DNA of 57,924 nucleotides from the NCBI GenBank assembly GCA_017962705.1, contig JAGCUV010000079.1, forward strand, positions 1 through 57,924. Reading direction: 5' to 3'. This document shows, one piece after another, positions 26,133 through 33,348 of the stretch. The notes under the pieces are model-generated. The model searched no databases, had not been told where the DNA came from, and saw only the letters and a list, made by a program, of their open reading frames with translations. A program made the position numbers and the translations under genes. The DNA comes from Bacteroidales bacterium. Its GTDB lineage: Bacteria; Bacteroidota; Bacteroidia; Bacteroidales; UBA932. How positions within the stretch are numbered: position 1 is the stretch's first letter; every line of letters starts with the position of its first letter.

Positions 26133-27578
26133 CTAATGAATCGGATAAGGATATTTCAGGAGGGGTTGCGCGCGCAATTTCCCGTTTTCAATGCGAGGGG
26201 CCATATATTCCTTGAATACGGTCCAGTCATAGGTGCGGCCGCTAACCGCGGGAATCGGCAGCTCCAGTTCGCTCTCATTGAGCAGCATTTTGAAAAGTAC
26301 TTCGGGAGCGTCCTTCATCTTCTTGCTACCCGCAGACACGGCGTTCTTGCGATACAAGACCATTTGCAAGTTGGCGGCCATCGGGATGCGGGACAGGCTC
26401 CATTCTCCGAGCGTCTTCCACATCGCCTGCTCTTGCGTGAGGGTGTCACAGGCCTCCCAAACTTGCCAACCACGGACATTAAAGTCTTTGAGCGTTGCTT
26501 GCAAAATGCTGTCGTGCCCGAAACGGAGCCGGACGAAAGGCTTGCCGGCAGCCAGGTCTTCATCCACCATCCGCATAATTCTGTCTATCATAAAAATGTT
26601 CATCACGCTGTGGTGCAAGGTGGGGAAATACACTTCCACCAAATGACGCGACTTGGCGACCTCTCCGATTTGCTTCCAGGTCTGGTCGTCGAAAAGGGGG
26701 GCCTGCACAGGACGCATTCCCGTTTCCGTCCCGCTCACTCCGTCGATGGCATAGCGGAACGCCTCAACGGCTTGTGCGTCGCAATCATCCACATAGGGCA
26801 GCGAGAGATAGGTATTGCGCAAGTGTCGGGCGATGGTTCTCAGATGGTGGACACTGTCCTTACGCTCACCACAGAGCATTCTCCGAAAAGAATCCGTATG
26901 GAGAATTTTCTTCTCCCACTCCTTCTTCAACTTTTTCGACTGCTTCTTATAGTCTGTGATATTGTAGTAATAGATGTACTACTGCATAGCGGAGACTTCC
27001 CCCAGATAATACATACTGGCTTCCTGCGAGATTTCCACCTCCGGGCGGAGCCGTGCCAGCTGTTCGCAGAACGCGCTCATGCTCTCTATGCAACGGGGCA
27101 CCAGCGTACTCCGGGCGGACAGGTTCGCATCCGTCGTGAAAAGAGCGGGATAGTGATGGTACATCCGGTCCGCAATGCCCTTATGCTGCCTGCGGCCCAA
27201 TTGCACCAACTCCCCTTCCCGTCCGGCCAGATAGGGAACGAGCGCCTTGTAACTCTCATACACCTGTTCCCCCCGATCACTCAGGACGCCTTGCTGATGC
27301 ATTTCCTCCAAATAGCCGGCTATCTCCCGATACGATTCCGTGCAATAGCGGGAACCGTGACGGCCATAATGGCTGATTCCCACCACCTTATAGCCCTTGG
27401 GATCGGGCGTTGTCACTTTCGGAGCATTTTCGTCATAGACATTATATACCCCGCCATCCGTCTGACGCAGCACTTCCTGCTCGTCCTGCCGCACCGACTG
27501 TGCGAAAAGAGGAAACAGGTTGCCCGTCCCTACGAGCAACAAAAACGGCAAGAGAAAACAGCGATTCTTCATAGTCAT
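26133..27578 (-). pseudogene. Histidine-type (acid/phytase-like) phosphatase interrupted by one in-frame TAG
   Basis: One reading frame of 481 sense codons, broken by TAG at 26979-26981. The first part (start 27578 or 27572) has a signal peptide and SHYGRHGSRYCT, the RHGxR nucleophile motif of the histidine acid phosphatase family. The second part carries the proton-donor motif GHDS. The frame reads EVSAMQ-TAG-YIYYYNITDYKKQ, so a single C-to-T change (CAG to TAG) would explain it. TAG also ends this gene, susD (12469), icd and the GH36 gene, so recoding is unlikely. Without readthrough the enzyme lacks its proton donor. The neighbours, a CDP-alcohol phosphotransferase and a GtrA-like protein, suggest a former role in phospholipid or inositol-phosphate metabolism. 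A sequencing error is the main alternative. Confidence 0.8.
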
Positions 27579-28036
27579 CTTTCTTCTTTTTTTCTTTTGA
27601 ACAACCACCACTCGCCCATCGCAAAATTGAAACTTCCTGAGAAAATCAACGCGACGAGGTTGCAGATGACGACATCCCAATGGAACAGATTCTGGAACAA
27701 GAGCAGGAAGCCCATTTTGATAAAGAAGGCTCCGGTCGCCGTCAGGTTGTATTTCATATAATGGACCAAAAACCTGGAAAGGGTTTGCAGGCGCAGACGG
27801 CCCCGCCAGGTCAGGTAATAGGCGCAGAGGTAGTTGGTAAGCACCGCAAACTCAAAGGAAATAATCGGGGAAACGATGTTTCTGGAGAAATAGGGCGTCC
27901 AAATGTAGAACGTATCGCTGAAAACAAGGTGGGCGAACAACCAAAGAACAATGGTATCGACAATGGTACCCAGGATATTGGACAGGAAGAATTTGGAGAA
28001 AGTCTTCAGCAGGTCCTTGACTCTGACGGCATTCAT
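27575..28036 (-). CDS. GtrA-like multi-pass membrane protein
   Basis: 153 residues from the start at 28036 (MNAVRVKDLLKTF). The frame is open further upstream to 28114 but that part overlaps the preceding gene. Four hydrophobic segments are visible: SNILGTIVDTIVLWLFAHLVF; IVSPIISFEFAVLTNYLCAYYLTW; TATGAFFIKMGFLLLFQNLF; and VICNLVALIFSGSFNFAMGEW, followed by a basic tail. The spacing and NxxxxExWLFK-like end fit GtrA/DPMS-associated flippases, which help polyprenyl-linked sugars or lipids across the inner membrane. It lies 22 bp after the CDP-alcohol phosphatidyltransferase and overlaps the phosphatase start (ATGA). Confidence 0.82.
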   Translation of the reverse strand: MNAVRVKDLLKTFSKFFLSNILGTIVDTIVLWLFAHLVFSDTFYIWTPYFSRNIVSPIISFEFAVLTNYLCAYYLTWRGRLRLQTLSRFLVHYMKYNLTATGAFFIKMGFLLLFQNLFHWDVVICNLVALIFSGSFNFAMGEWWLFKRKKEER

Positions 28037-28058
28037 ACAGGGCGTTTGAGAAAAGGAA

Positions 28059-28781
28059 TTAGCGCTTGCCGAAGGGGCCGTCTCCATCCCCTGGAACAGG
28101 GTCCTCATCCGCATATTTCTTGCCGTCGCTGAGCAAACTGGAAATGTGCATCACGATGAGCACCACGAGCACGATGGCGGCAATGATGTCGAAGGTCCCG
28201 AAACAGAAATCCGCACCGAATACATTGAGATGCCCCTGAAAGGTCCGGAGCGGAGTCACATACAAGAATATCAGGTTGAAGATGAAGAGCACGACGCGGA
28301 ACTCCGTGGGACCGAGGTTGCCGTAGGTCAGTTTGAATTCGCCGCGCAGATGGGCGCTGATATAGACATAGATGCACAACAGCAGATACACCGCAAGCAC
28401 CATCAGGGCCAGCCCGATATGGATATAGGGAGACAGCCCGGCACCCAGGCAAATCATCGTCATTGCGATGCCGTCTACATTATGATCAATGAAAAATCCG
28501 TACAACGGACGCTGGGCGTTGCGAACGCGTGCCAATGTACCGTCCAGCGAATCGCCGTACCAGTTCAGGAAAAGGCCGAAACTGGAGAGCCACAGAAAGT
28601 TGGGATTGATCCAGCACAAGGCATAGCCGAGCCCCACCAGAAAAGCGCCGATCAAACCAACGACGGTCAAAAAATCTGAAGTAACCCATTTCGGCTGACG
28701 TTTAGCCAGCCACACCAGCACCTTTTTTTCCAAACCATTCAAGATAGATGTTTGTATTCTGACCGACTGTTTTCGCTCCAT
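28059..28781 (-). CDS. CDP-alcohol phosphatidyltransferase family membrane enzyme
   Basis: 240 residues. The full signature D-x2-DG-x2-AR-x9-G-x3-D-x3-D is present: Asp77, Asp80-Gly81, Ala84-Arg85, Gly95, Asp99 and Asp103. About six hydrophobic segments surround it. The enzyme transfers a phosphatidyl group from a CDP-activated lipid to an alcohol at the inner membrane. The alcohol cannot be read from sequence. The linkage to GtrA-like and phosphatase genes resembles clusters for unusual headgroups such as inositol in Bacteroidota; this is only an inference. Confidence 0.9.
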   Translation of the reverse strand: MERKQSVRIQTSILNGLEKKVLVWLAKRQPKWVTSDFLTVVGLIGAFLVGLGYALCWINPNFLWLSSFGLFLNWYGDSLDGTLARVRNAQRPLYGFFIDHNVDGIAMTMICLGAGLSPYIHIGLALMVLAVYLLLCIYVYISAHLRGEFKLTYGNLGPTEFRVVLFIFNLIFLYVTPLRTFQGHLNVFGADFCFGTFDIIAAIVLVVLIVMHISSLLSDGKKYADEDPVPGDGDGPFGKR

Positions 28782-28829
28782 AAATTCAAATTCTTTTGCA
28801 AAAAGTTTACAAAGTAACGAAAATTATAT

Positions 28830-28837
28830 TAAATTTG
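28830..28837 (+). promoter_or_regulatory. -7 box upstream of tRNA-Ser
   Basis: TAAATTTG fits TAnnTTTG and lies 48 bp before the tRNA. No clear -33 TTTG was found. Confidence 0.45.
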
Positions 28838-28885
28838 CACCCTCAATCAGAAAATAATGCCATTTTCTTTTTGATTGACAAGATT

Positions 28886-28973
28886 GGAGAGATGCTCGAG
28901 TGGCTGAAGAGGCACGCCTGGAAAGCGTGTGGTCGTCAAAAGCGGCTCGCGAGTTCGAATCTCGCTCTCTCCG
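28886..28973 (+). tRNA. tRNA-Ser (anticodon GGA)
   Basis: 88 nt with a 7-bp acceptor stem GGAGAGA/TCTCTCC. The anticodon stem CACGC/GCGTG encloses loop CTGGAAA, giving anticodon GGA. A long variable arm (class II, as in Ser) and a TTCGAAT T-loop follow. CCA is not encoded: the discriminator G at 28973 is followed by CAAAAC. It reads UCC/UCU codons. Confidence 0.95.
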
Positions 28974-28986
28974 CAAAACAAGGTCC

Positions 28987-29017
28987 ACAGCCGGCTGCGC
29001 AAGCAGCTGGCTGTTTT
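28987..29017 (+). terminator. Terminator of tRNA-Ser
   Basis: A 12-bp stem (ACAGCCGGCTGC with GCAGCTGGCTGT, one G-U pair) with a GCAA tetraloop, followed by TTT. It begins 14 bp after the tRNA. Confidence 0.75.
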
Positions 29018-29021
29018 GGTT

Positions 29022-29060
29022 GTTCGGGGTCTTGAAAGCTCGCTTTCAAAGGCCCCGGAC
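29022..29060. repeat. Imperfect inverted repeat between the tRNA end copies
   Basis: An approximately 18-bp near-palindrome (arms around TTGAAAG/CTTTCAA and CGGGG/CCCCG) with a CTCG centre. Further short hairpins follow up to 29156, including GGTCC/GGACC, making the 200-bp unit highly structured. From here to the cassette promoter (29298) no gene is recognised; an 8-bp GC stem is present at 29180-29198. Confidence 0.5.
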
Positions 29061-29297
29061 GGCCAAAAGAGACAATGGGTCCGTCAGGACCGGCGGCTGT
29101 GGCATCTTGTTTTGGTCCTATCAAGGAGTCCCACGAGATGCCGGAGCAAAGCGACGGAATCTCGCTCTCTCCGCAAAACGCCCCGCCTGCGGCGGGGCGA
29201 GAAATGGCCAGCCGCCAGGCTGGGCAAACCTCGCAGAGCTATCGGCGCCAGCCCGACGAAACCTCACCCTTCCTCTTCCCATTTTCAAAAAAATCCT

Positions 29298-29326
29298 TAT
29301 CTTTGCAAAAAGTAACGCTATAGCGT
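29298..29326 (+). promoter_or_regulatory. Cassette promoter -7 box and perfect 12-bp palindrome
   Basis: TATCTTTG (29298-29305) is a clear -7 match. ACGCTATAGCGT (29315-29326) is a perfect palindrome 7 bp before the ATG, in the early transcribed region. It is a plausible operator for the XRE-type protein of the second gene, as in autoregulated toxin-antitoxin operons. Binding is inferred. Confidence 0.5.
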
Positions 29327-29333
29327 CAGTTTT

Positions 29334-30032
29334 ATGAATGGAATCAGTGTATTTCACGGCTCCAACCATATTGTCGAGCGCCCGACGCCGACAGGCGGAA
29401 AGGTCCACAACGATTTCGGGCCTGGATTTTACTGCACGACGGACTTGGAACTGGCCCGGGAATGGGCCTGTGGCTGGGATAAGCCAAACCGCACATACGA
29501 AGCCATCGTCAACCACTACAGTCTTGAACCGAGCATTCCCCTGTCCATCTGTCGCCTGACGACCGACTACCACCCGCTGAACTGGCTGGCCCTCCTGCTG
29601 AAAAACCGCCATTTCGATGTGAAAGAGCCGCTCCCTGCCGGCATCAAAGCGTATATTTTAGAAAACTTTCTGCCCGATCTGTCGCATTATGACATTCTTG
29701 TCGGCTACCGGGCGGACGACTCCTATTTCGACATCGCGTCCTCGTTTCTTCGGGGCACCATCAGCCTGGAACATTTAGGCAAGGCGCTCAAACTCGGTAA
29801 CCTGGGTGAACAATATTTTCTTCATAGCGAACGGGCCTTTGAAGCGTTGACCTTGATTACTTTTCAATCGGTGGACGTTCCTTTGTACTATGCCCGCAGA
29901 ATAAAGCGGGACAGAGACGCGCGAGCCGCTTTTCGAAAAATGAAAGCAAACCATAAAAATTGGACAGAGGGCACCTTTGCCATCGACATTGTCCGAGGCC
30001 AATGGAGGAATGACGATGCACGCCTACGATGA
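29334..30032 (+). CDS. DUF3990-like protein, putative ADP-ribosyltransferase-fold toxin
   Basis: 232 residues, no signal peptide, so cytoplasmic. The N-terminus has VFHGSN (His8-Gly9) and DFGPGFYCTTDLELAREWA (28-45), the DUF3990 pattern that resembles the H and Y strands of ADP-ribosyltransferases. EHLGKALKLGNLGEQYFLHSERAF (~150-173) matches the family's C-terminal QYxFxxxxA block. It is followed with a 23-bp overlap by an XRE-type gene, the usual toxin-then-antitoxin-like arrangement. The target and whether it is toxic are unknown. Confident on DUF3990, moderate on ART fold, low on activity. Confidence 0.72.
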   Translation: MNGISVFHGSNHIVERPTPTGGKVHNDFGPGFYCTTDLELAREWACGWDKPNRTYEAIVNHYSLEPSIPLSICRLTTDYHPLNWLALLLKNRHFDVKEPLPAGIKAYILENFLPDLSHYDILVGYRADDSYFDIASSFLRGTISLEHLGKALKLGNLGEQYFLHSERAFEALTLITFQSVDVPLYYARRIKRDRDARAAFRKMKANHKNWTEGTFAIDIVRGQWRNDDARLR

Positions 30033-30642
30033 GATTTATCTAGAAACCTCCAAGGAAAAGCTGGGACTGATGCTCAGCTACGCGGTTAACAGGCTCGGGA
30101 TGCCGCTGCGGGCATTTTACGATCGCTTTCTGGTGAGTCGGGAAGCCCGAATGTTTGCCGACGGCCATCCCAAATATGTCGCCGGAATGTCGGGCATCGA
30201 ACTGGCCTTGTCGGTCTTGGACAGAGAGGAAGACAACACGGACACGGGGTGTGAGGTGGATGACATCTATTGGACCGGATGGGCCTTGGCGCAACTCCAG
30301 TGGTACTCCGAGCTGGATTTCGCGCAAATCGACCAAGTGTTTCCCGTCGAAGAAATCCGCCGGCTGTACTATCCGCTGCACGAGGCCGACATCACCCGTT
30401 TCTTCGCCGTGGCAGAACGGCGCTTGCAAGCCGCAAAAACACCCAGCCCCTCCCCTGTCAAACTCCTGCGCAAAACGCACGGCCTCACGCAACAAGCCCT
30501 GGCAGAGCGAAGCGGCGTATCCCTGCGGATGATACGCGCCTACGAACAAGGCTCACAAGACCTTTCGCGTGCGGAGTCTGACACCCTCATCCGCCTTTCC
30601 CACGCCCTGCACTGCCCGCCGGAACGCCTGCTGAACCCTTAA
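30010..30642 (+). CDS. XRE-type helix-turn-helix protein, putative antitoxin partner of DUF3990
   Basis: 210 residues if it starts at 30010 (MTMHAYDEIYL); the frame is open from 29977. The N-terminal ~125 residues resemble DUF3990-associated partner proteins (YEIYLETSKEKLG-like start; VEEIRRLYYPLHEADITRFF). The last ~63 residues are a standard HTH: VKLLRKTHGLTQQALAERSGVSLRMIRAYEQGSQDLSRAESDTL, then a PERLL end. It presumably neutralises the first protein and represses the operon via the palindrome at 29315-29326. Start choice is uncertain. A terminator follows directly. Confidence 0.7.
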   Translation: MTMHAYDEIYLETSKEKLGLMLSYAVNRLGMPLRAFYDRFLVSREARMFADGHPKYVAGMSGIELALSVLDREEDNTDTGCEVDDIYWTGWALAQLQWYSELDFAQIDQVFPVEEIRRLYYPLHEADITRFFAVAERRLQAAKTPSPSPVKLLRKTHGLTQQALAERSGVSLRMIRAYEQGSQDLSRAESDTLIRLSHALHCPPERLLNP

Positions 30643-30667
30643 AAAGCTCGGCTGGAGCCGAATTTTT
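30641..30667 (+). terminator. Terminator after the DUF3990/XRE cassette
   Basis: An AAAAA run, a TCGGC/GCCGA stem with TGGA loop and a TTTTT tail overlap the XRE stop codon. They isolate the cassette from the mannan PUL. Between here and the PUL promoter (30668-30814) no gene is seen. Confidence 0.65.
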
Positions 30668-30814
30668 CACTTCAGTTCGCCTGGAACGCACGAGAGGAGT
30701 ATAATAAAAATGTTCCTCCCGAGACCCATCGTGCTGGATTTCGCGGAAAGCAAAACGAGATTCCGTGCTCAGTCTCTCTTTTTCCGTTTTGTACAAGGAT
30801 TTGACAATAAAGTA

Positions 30815-30847
30815 TTTGTCTACAAACCGGCATAACCGATACCTTTG
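30815..30847 (+). promoter_or_regulatory. Promoter of the mannan PUL
   Basis: A -33 TTTG (30815-30818), 21 bp, then -7 TACCTTTG (30840-30847): a full match to the Bacteroidota consensus. It ends 16 bp before the first GH26 start. It is the only obvious promoter for the 14-gene run. Confidence 0.8.
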
Positions 30848-30863
30848 CAGAAAAATCAATTTC

Positions 30864-32057
30864 ATGAAAGCCGGAACAGTCATCCTCACCCTTGTTATCA
30901 CGATGCTATCTCTGGAAGCTTGTGATAAACAGCATTCTCAGACGGGTCCTACGCGGCCCCAAATCCGCCCGTTCCTAACGGACTCTTATGCCACCGCCCA
31001 GACAAAGGCCTTATGGGAAAATTTGGTGGATTTGCGTGACAAAGGAACGCTCTTTGGAGCCCAAATTCCCACAGAATACGGATTGACAGACGGAGTCCGC
31101 TGGGAAGATGACGGCAGCATGTCTCGATCCGACACCAAGGACCTTGTCGGTAGCCATCCCGCCGTCTGCGGCTGGGACATCTCCGGCATTGAGTTGGAGC
31201 ATGAAAAGAATATTGATGACGAGCCTTTCGTGACCATCCGTCAACACATTGTTGCCGCGCACAAACGGGGTGCAGTCAATACCATCTCCTGGCACTGCAC
31301 CAATCCCAAAACCATGGGAAATGCCTGGGATGCCACGCGCGCGGTATACCTTATTATTCCAGGCGGAGAAAGGCATGAGATGTTCAAACTCTGGCTCGAC
31401 CGGGTTGCCGCGTTTTTCAATTCCCTGAAAGATGAATCCGGAGAGCAGGTCCCCTTGATTTTCCGGCCCTGGCATGAACACACGGGGTCTGGTTTCTGGT
31501 GGGGAAAAGGCAATGCCTCCCGAGAGGAATTTGTCGCCCTTTGGCGTTTCACCATCGAATATCTCCGCGATACGAAAGGACTCCATCAACTCATTTGGGC
31601 CTACTCCCCTGATATGGTACACATTTCTTCGCGCGATAGTTATATGGAGTACTGGCCCGGCGACAACTATGTAGATATTCTCGGCCTGGATGCCTACGAC
31701 CGTGATGGACAAGACTATGGGCACAAGTGCCTTCAACTTTGTCGCTTGGGCAACGTCATCGCGGGAGAACGGGCTAAAATTTTTGCCCTGACAGAAACCG
31801 GACTGCAGAACAACGACCCTTCTTACTCAAAATACTACAACAAAAACTGGTGGACACGGATGCTATATAAGGTCATCAGCGGCGAGCGCATCAGTTTCGC
31901 CTTGGTATGGCGCAATGGAGGCCTGCCTCCCGCCGGAGAATATTTCAACGCGTTCAGAGGTTGTTATTCCGGAGAGGATTTTATCAAATTTGCCGCCTTG
32001 CCTGACGTCCTGTTGGAACGTGATCTTCCTGATATGTATCACTATGCGGCCCGCTAA
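30864..32057 (+). CDS. GH26 beta-mannanase lipoprotein (first)
   Basis: 397 residues from the start at 30864; the frame is open upstream across the promoter. Lipoprotein signal to Cys20 (LSLEAC). GH26 barrel: SHPAVCGWDISGIEL, ISWHC, FRPWHEHTGSGFWWGKG with acid/base Glu205, EYWPGDNYVDILGLDAYD, and LTETG with nucleophile Glu311. It cuts beta-1,4-mannan at the surface or in the periplasm. It is the most divergent of three GH26 domains in the operon (MHEMF.., TNPKTMGNAWD instead of ANPVTGGNSWD), suggesting a different cleavage pattern. The next gene starts 14 bp before its stop. Confidence 0.95.
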   Translation: MKAGTVILTLVITMLSLEACDKQHSQTGPTRPQIRPFLTDSYATAQTKALWENLVDLRDKGTLFGAQIPTEYGLTDGVRWEDDGSMSRSDTKDLVGSHPAVCGWDISGIELEHEKNIDDEPFVTIRQHIVAAHKRGAVNTISWHCTNPKTMGNAWDATRAVYLIIPGGERHEMFKLWLDRVAAFFNSLKDESGEQVPLIFRPWHEHTGSGFWWGKGNASREEFVALWRFTIEYLRDTKGLHQLIWAYSPDMVHISSRDSYMEYWPGDNYVDILGLDAYDRDGQDYGHKCLQLCRLGNVIAGERAKIFALTETGLQNNDPSYSKYYNKNWWTRMLYKVISGERISFALVWRNGGLPPAGEYFNAFRGCYSGEDFIKFAALPDVLLERDLPDMYHYAAR

Positions 32058-33348
32058 CATCATCCATTCTTTTTTACTGGCAGCAAGCGTCATCTCCTGT
32101 ACTCAGAACGAAATACAGGAGGTACGCCATTATATCTATCAATCTTGGGACGCAACAATCCGAAGCACTCCCCCTTACGATACGGCACACCTGCTCGCTC
32201 TGCCTAGGCCTTATACGGTACCTTGCATCGATGGTATGTTCGATGAATTGTATTACTGGGACACCTACTTCACCAATGAAGGACTGATTTTGGATGGGAA
32301 AACAGAGCTGGCCACCAGCAACACGGAAGACCTGCTAGCCTTGGCCAACCGTTTCGGATTTGTTCCCAATGGCAACCGGGACTGGTATCTCACTCGTTCG
32401 CAGCCACCCTATCTGGCCCTCATGGTTGATCAAATATGGTCCAGCAAGCAAGACACGGCTTTTTTGCAACGAGCCTTTCCCATTCTAGAACGAGAATATC
32501 ATTTTTGGATGCAGGAACGAATCACCCCCTGCGGGCTCAATCGCTACGGGGCCAACAGTCCTTCTCCTGATTTGATAGATGAGTTCATCACGACAGCCGG
32601 AAAGCGGCTTGGTAAAGATTTCCGATCAATGGGATGGAGTCAGGAGCGACTTGAAAAGTTGGCGATTGACTGTATCGCTGAATGCGAATCTGGCTGGGAT
32701 TTCAATCCCAGGTTCGACCGCCGTTGCTCAGACTTCTGCCCAGTAGACCTCAACGCCAATCTCTATGGCATGGAAAAGTTGATGGCACATTTTGCCTGTC
32801 TTACAAATAGGGACGCCACCCCCTGGATCGAGCGAGCGGAGAAACGCAGTGAATTAATGCACCAATTGCTTTTTGATCCCGTCCTAGACGGCTGGTATGA
32901 CTATGACTGGACGCAAGGAATGCGTTCACCCATTCTATCTGCTGCCGTATTTTCCCTGCTTTTCAACCGTGTGCTTACACAAGAAGAGGCTGGAAGCGTG
33001 CATAAAAGCCTAGCCCGTCTGGAATATCCATTTGGACTGTCCGTCTGTGAAGACCGGCCTTATGAATACAAGTATCAGTGGTCTTTTCCCAACGCCTGGC
33101 CCCCCACCACTTACATTGCCGTCCGTGGACTTGGGAACTACGGCTATCGTGAAGATGCAGTCCGCCTGGCCCGGAAATATTTGGACGCTACCATACGTCT
33201 CTTCCGGGAAAGCGGACAACTATGGGAAAAAACCAATGCACTTAACGGAGGCCTCCCGGACGAGAGTGAGTATGGGACTCCTGCCATGATGGGCTGGAGT
33301 GCCGGGACTTTCGTTTATATGAATGAATTTATTAAACAACAAATTTAA
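32044..33348 (+). CDS. GH37 trehalase-like glycoside hydrolase lipoprotein
   Basis: 434 residues from the ATG at 32044. Lipoprotein signal (ASVISC, Cys19). GH37 signatures: VPCIDGMFDELYYWDTYF (59-76, signature 1), AECESGWDFNPRF (212-224, with the expected catalytic Asp219), QWSFPNAWPP (345-354, signature 2) and EYGTPAMMGWSAGTF near the end. Signature 2 in true trehalases reads QWDxPxGWxP; Asp to Ser and Gly to Ala changes here point to another alpha- or beta-linked disaccharide or side-chain substrate. It is translated by coupling to GH26. Its place in a mannan PUL is unexplained. Confidence 0.78.
   Translation: MRPANIIHSFLLAASVISCTQNEIQEVRHYIYQSWDATIRSTPPYDTAHLLALPRPYTVPCIDGMFDELYYWDTYFTNEGLILDGKTELATSNTEDLLALANRFGFVPNGNRDWYLTRSQPPYLALMVDQIWSSKQDTAFLQRAFPILEREYHFWMQERITPCGLNRYGANSPSPDLIDEFITTAGKRLGKDFRSMGWSQERLEKLAIDCIAECESGWDFNPRFDRRCSDFCPVDLNANLYGMEKLMAHFACLTNRDATPWIERAEKRSELMHQLLFDPVLDGWYDYDWTQGMRSPILSAAVFSLLFNRVLTQEEAGSVHKSLARLEYPFGLSVCEDRPYEYKYQWSFPNAWPPTTYIAVRGLGNYGYREDAVRLARKYLDATIRLFRESGQLWEKTNALNGGLPDESEYGTPAMMGWSAGTFVYMNEFIKQQI

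Larger units (their letters stand above)
28957..29179 (+). repeat. Duplicated tRNA-Ser 3' end: 23-bp direct repeats 200 bp apart
   Basis: Bases 28957-28979 (end of the T-arm, acceptor strand and six bases beyond) recur without mismatch at 29157-29179. A repeated tRNA 3' end is the classic footprint of integration at a tRNA gene (attL/attR). No integrase gene lies between the copies, so this would be a remnant or a non-autonomous unit. The next genes on the right form a toxin-antitoxin-like cassette. Confidence 0.75.

Noticed and set aside
26979-26981. TAG in the phosphatase read as a recoded amino acid (amber suppression or alternative code)
   Set aside because: TAG ends susD (12469), icd (52762), the GH36 gene (52746) and the phosphatase itself (26133), so it functions as an ordinary stop.
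28900-29337. 145-codon ORF running through tRNA-Ser and the 200-bp repeat unit
   Set aside because: It translates the tRNA itself and structured non-coding DNA; no protein family is visible.
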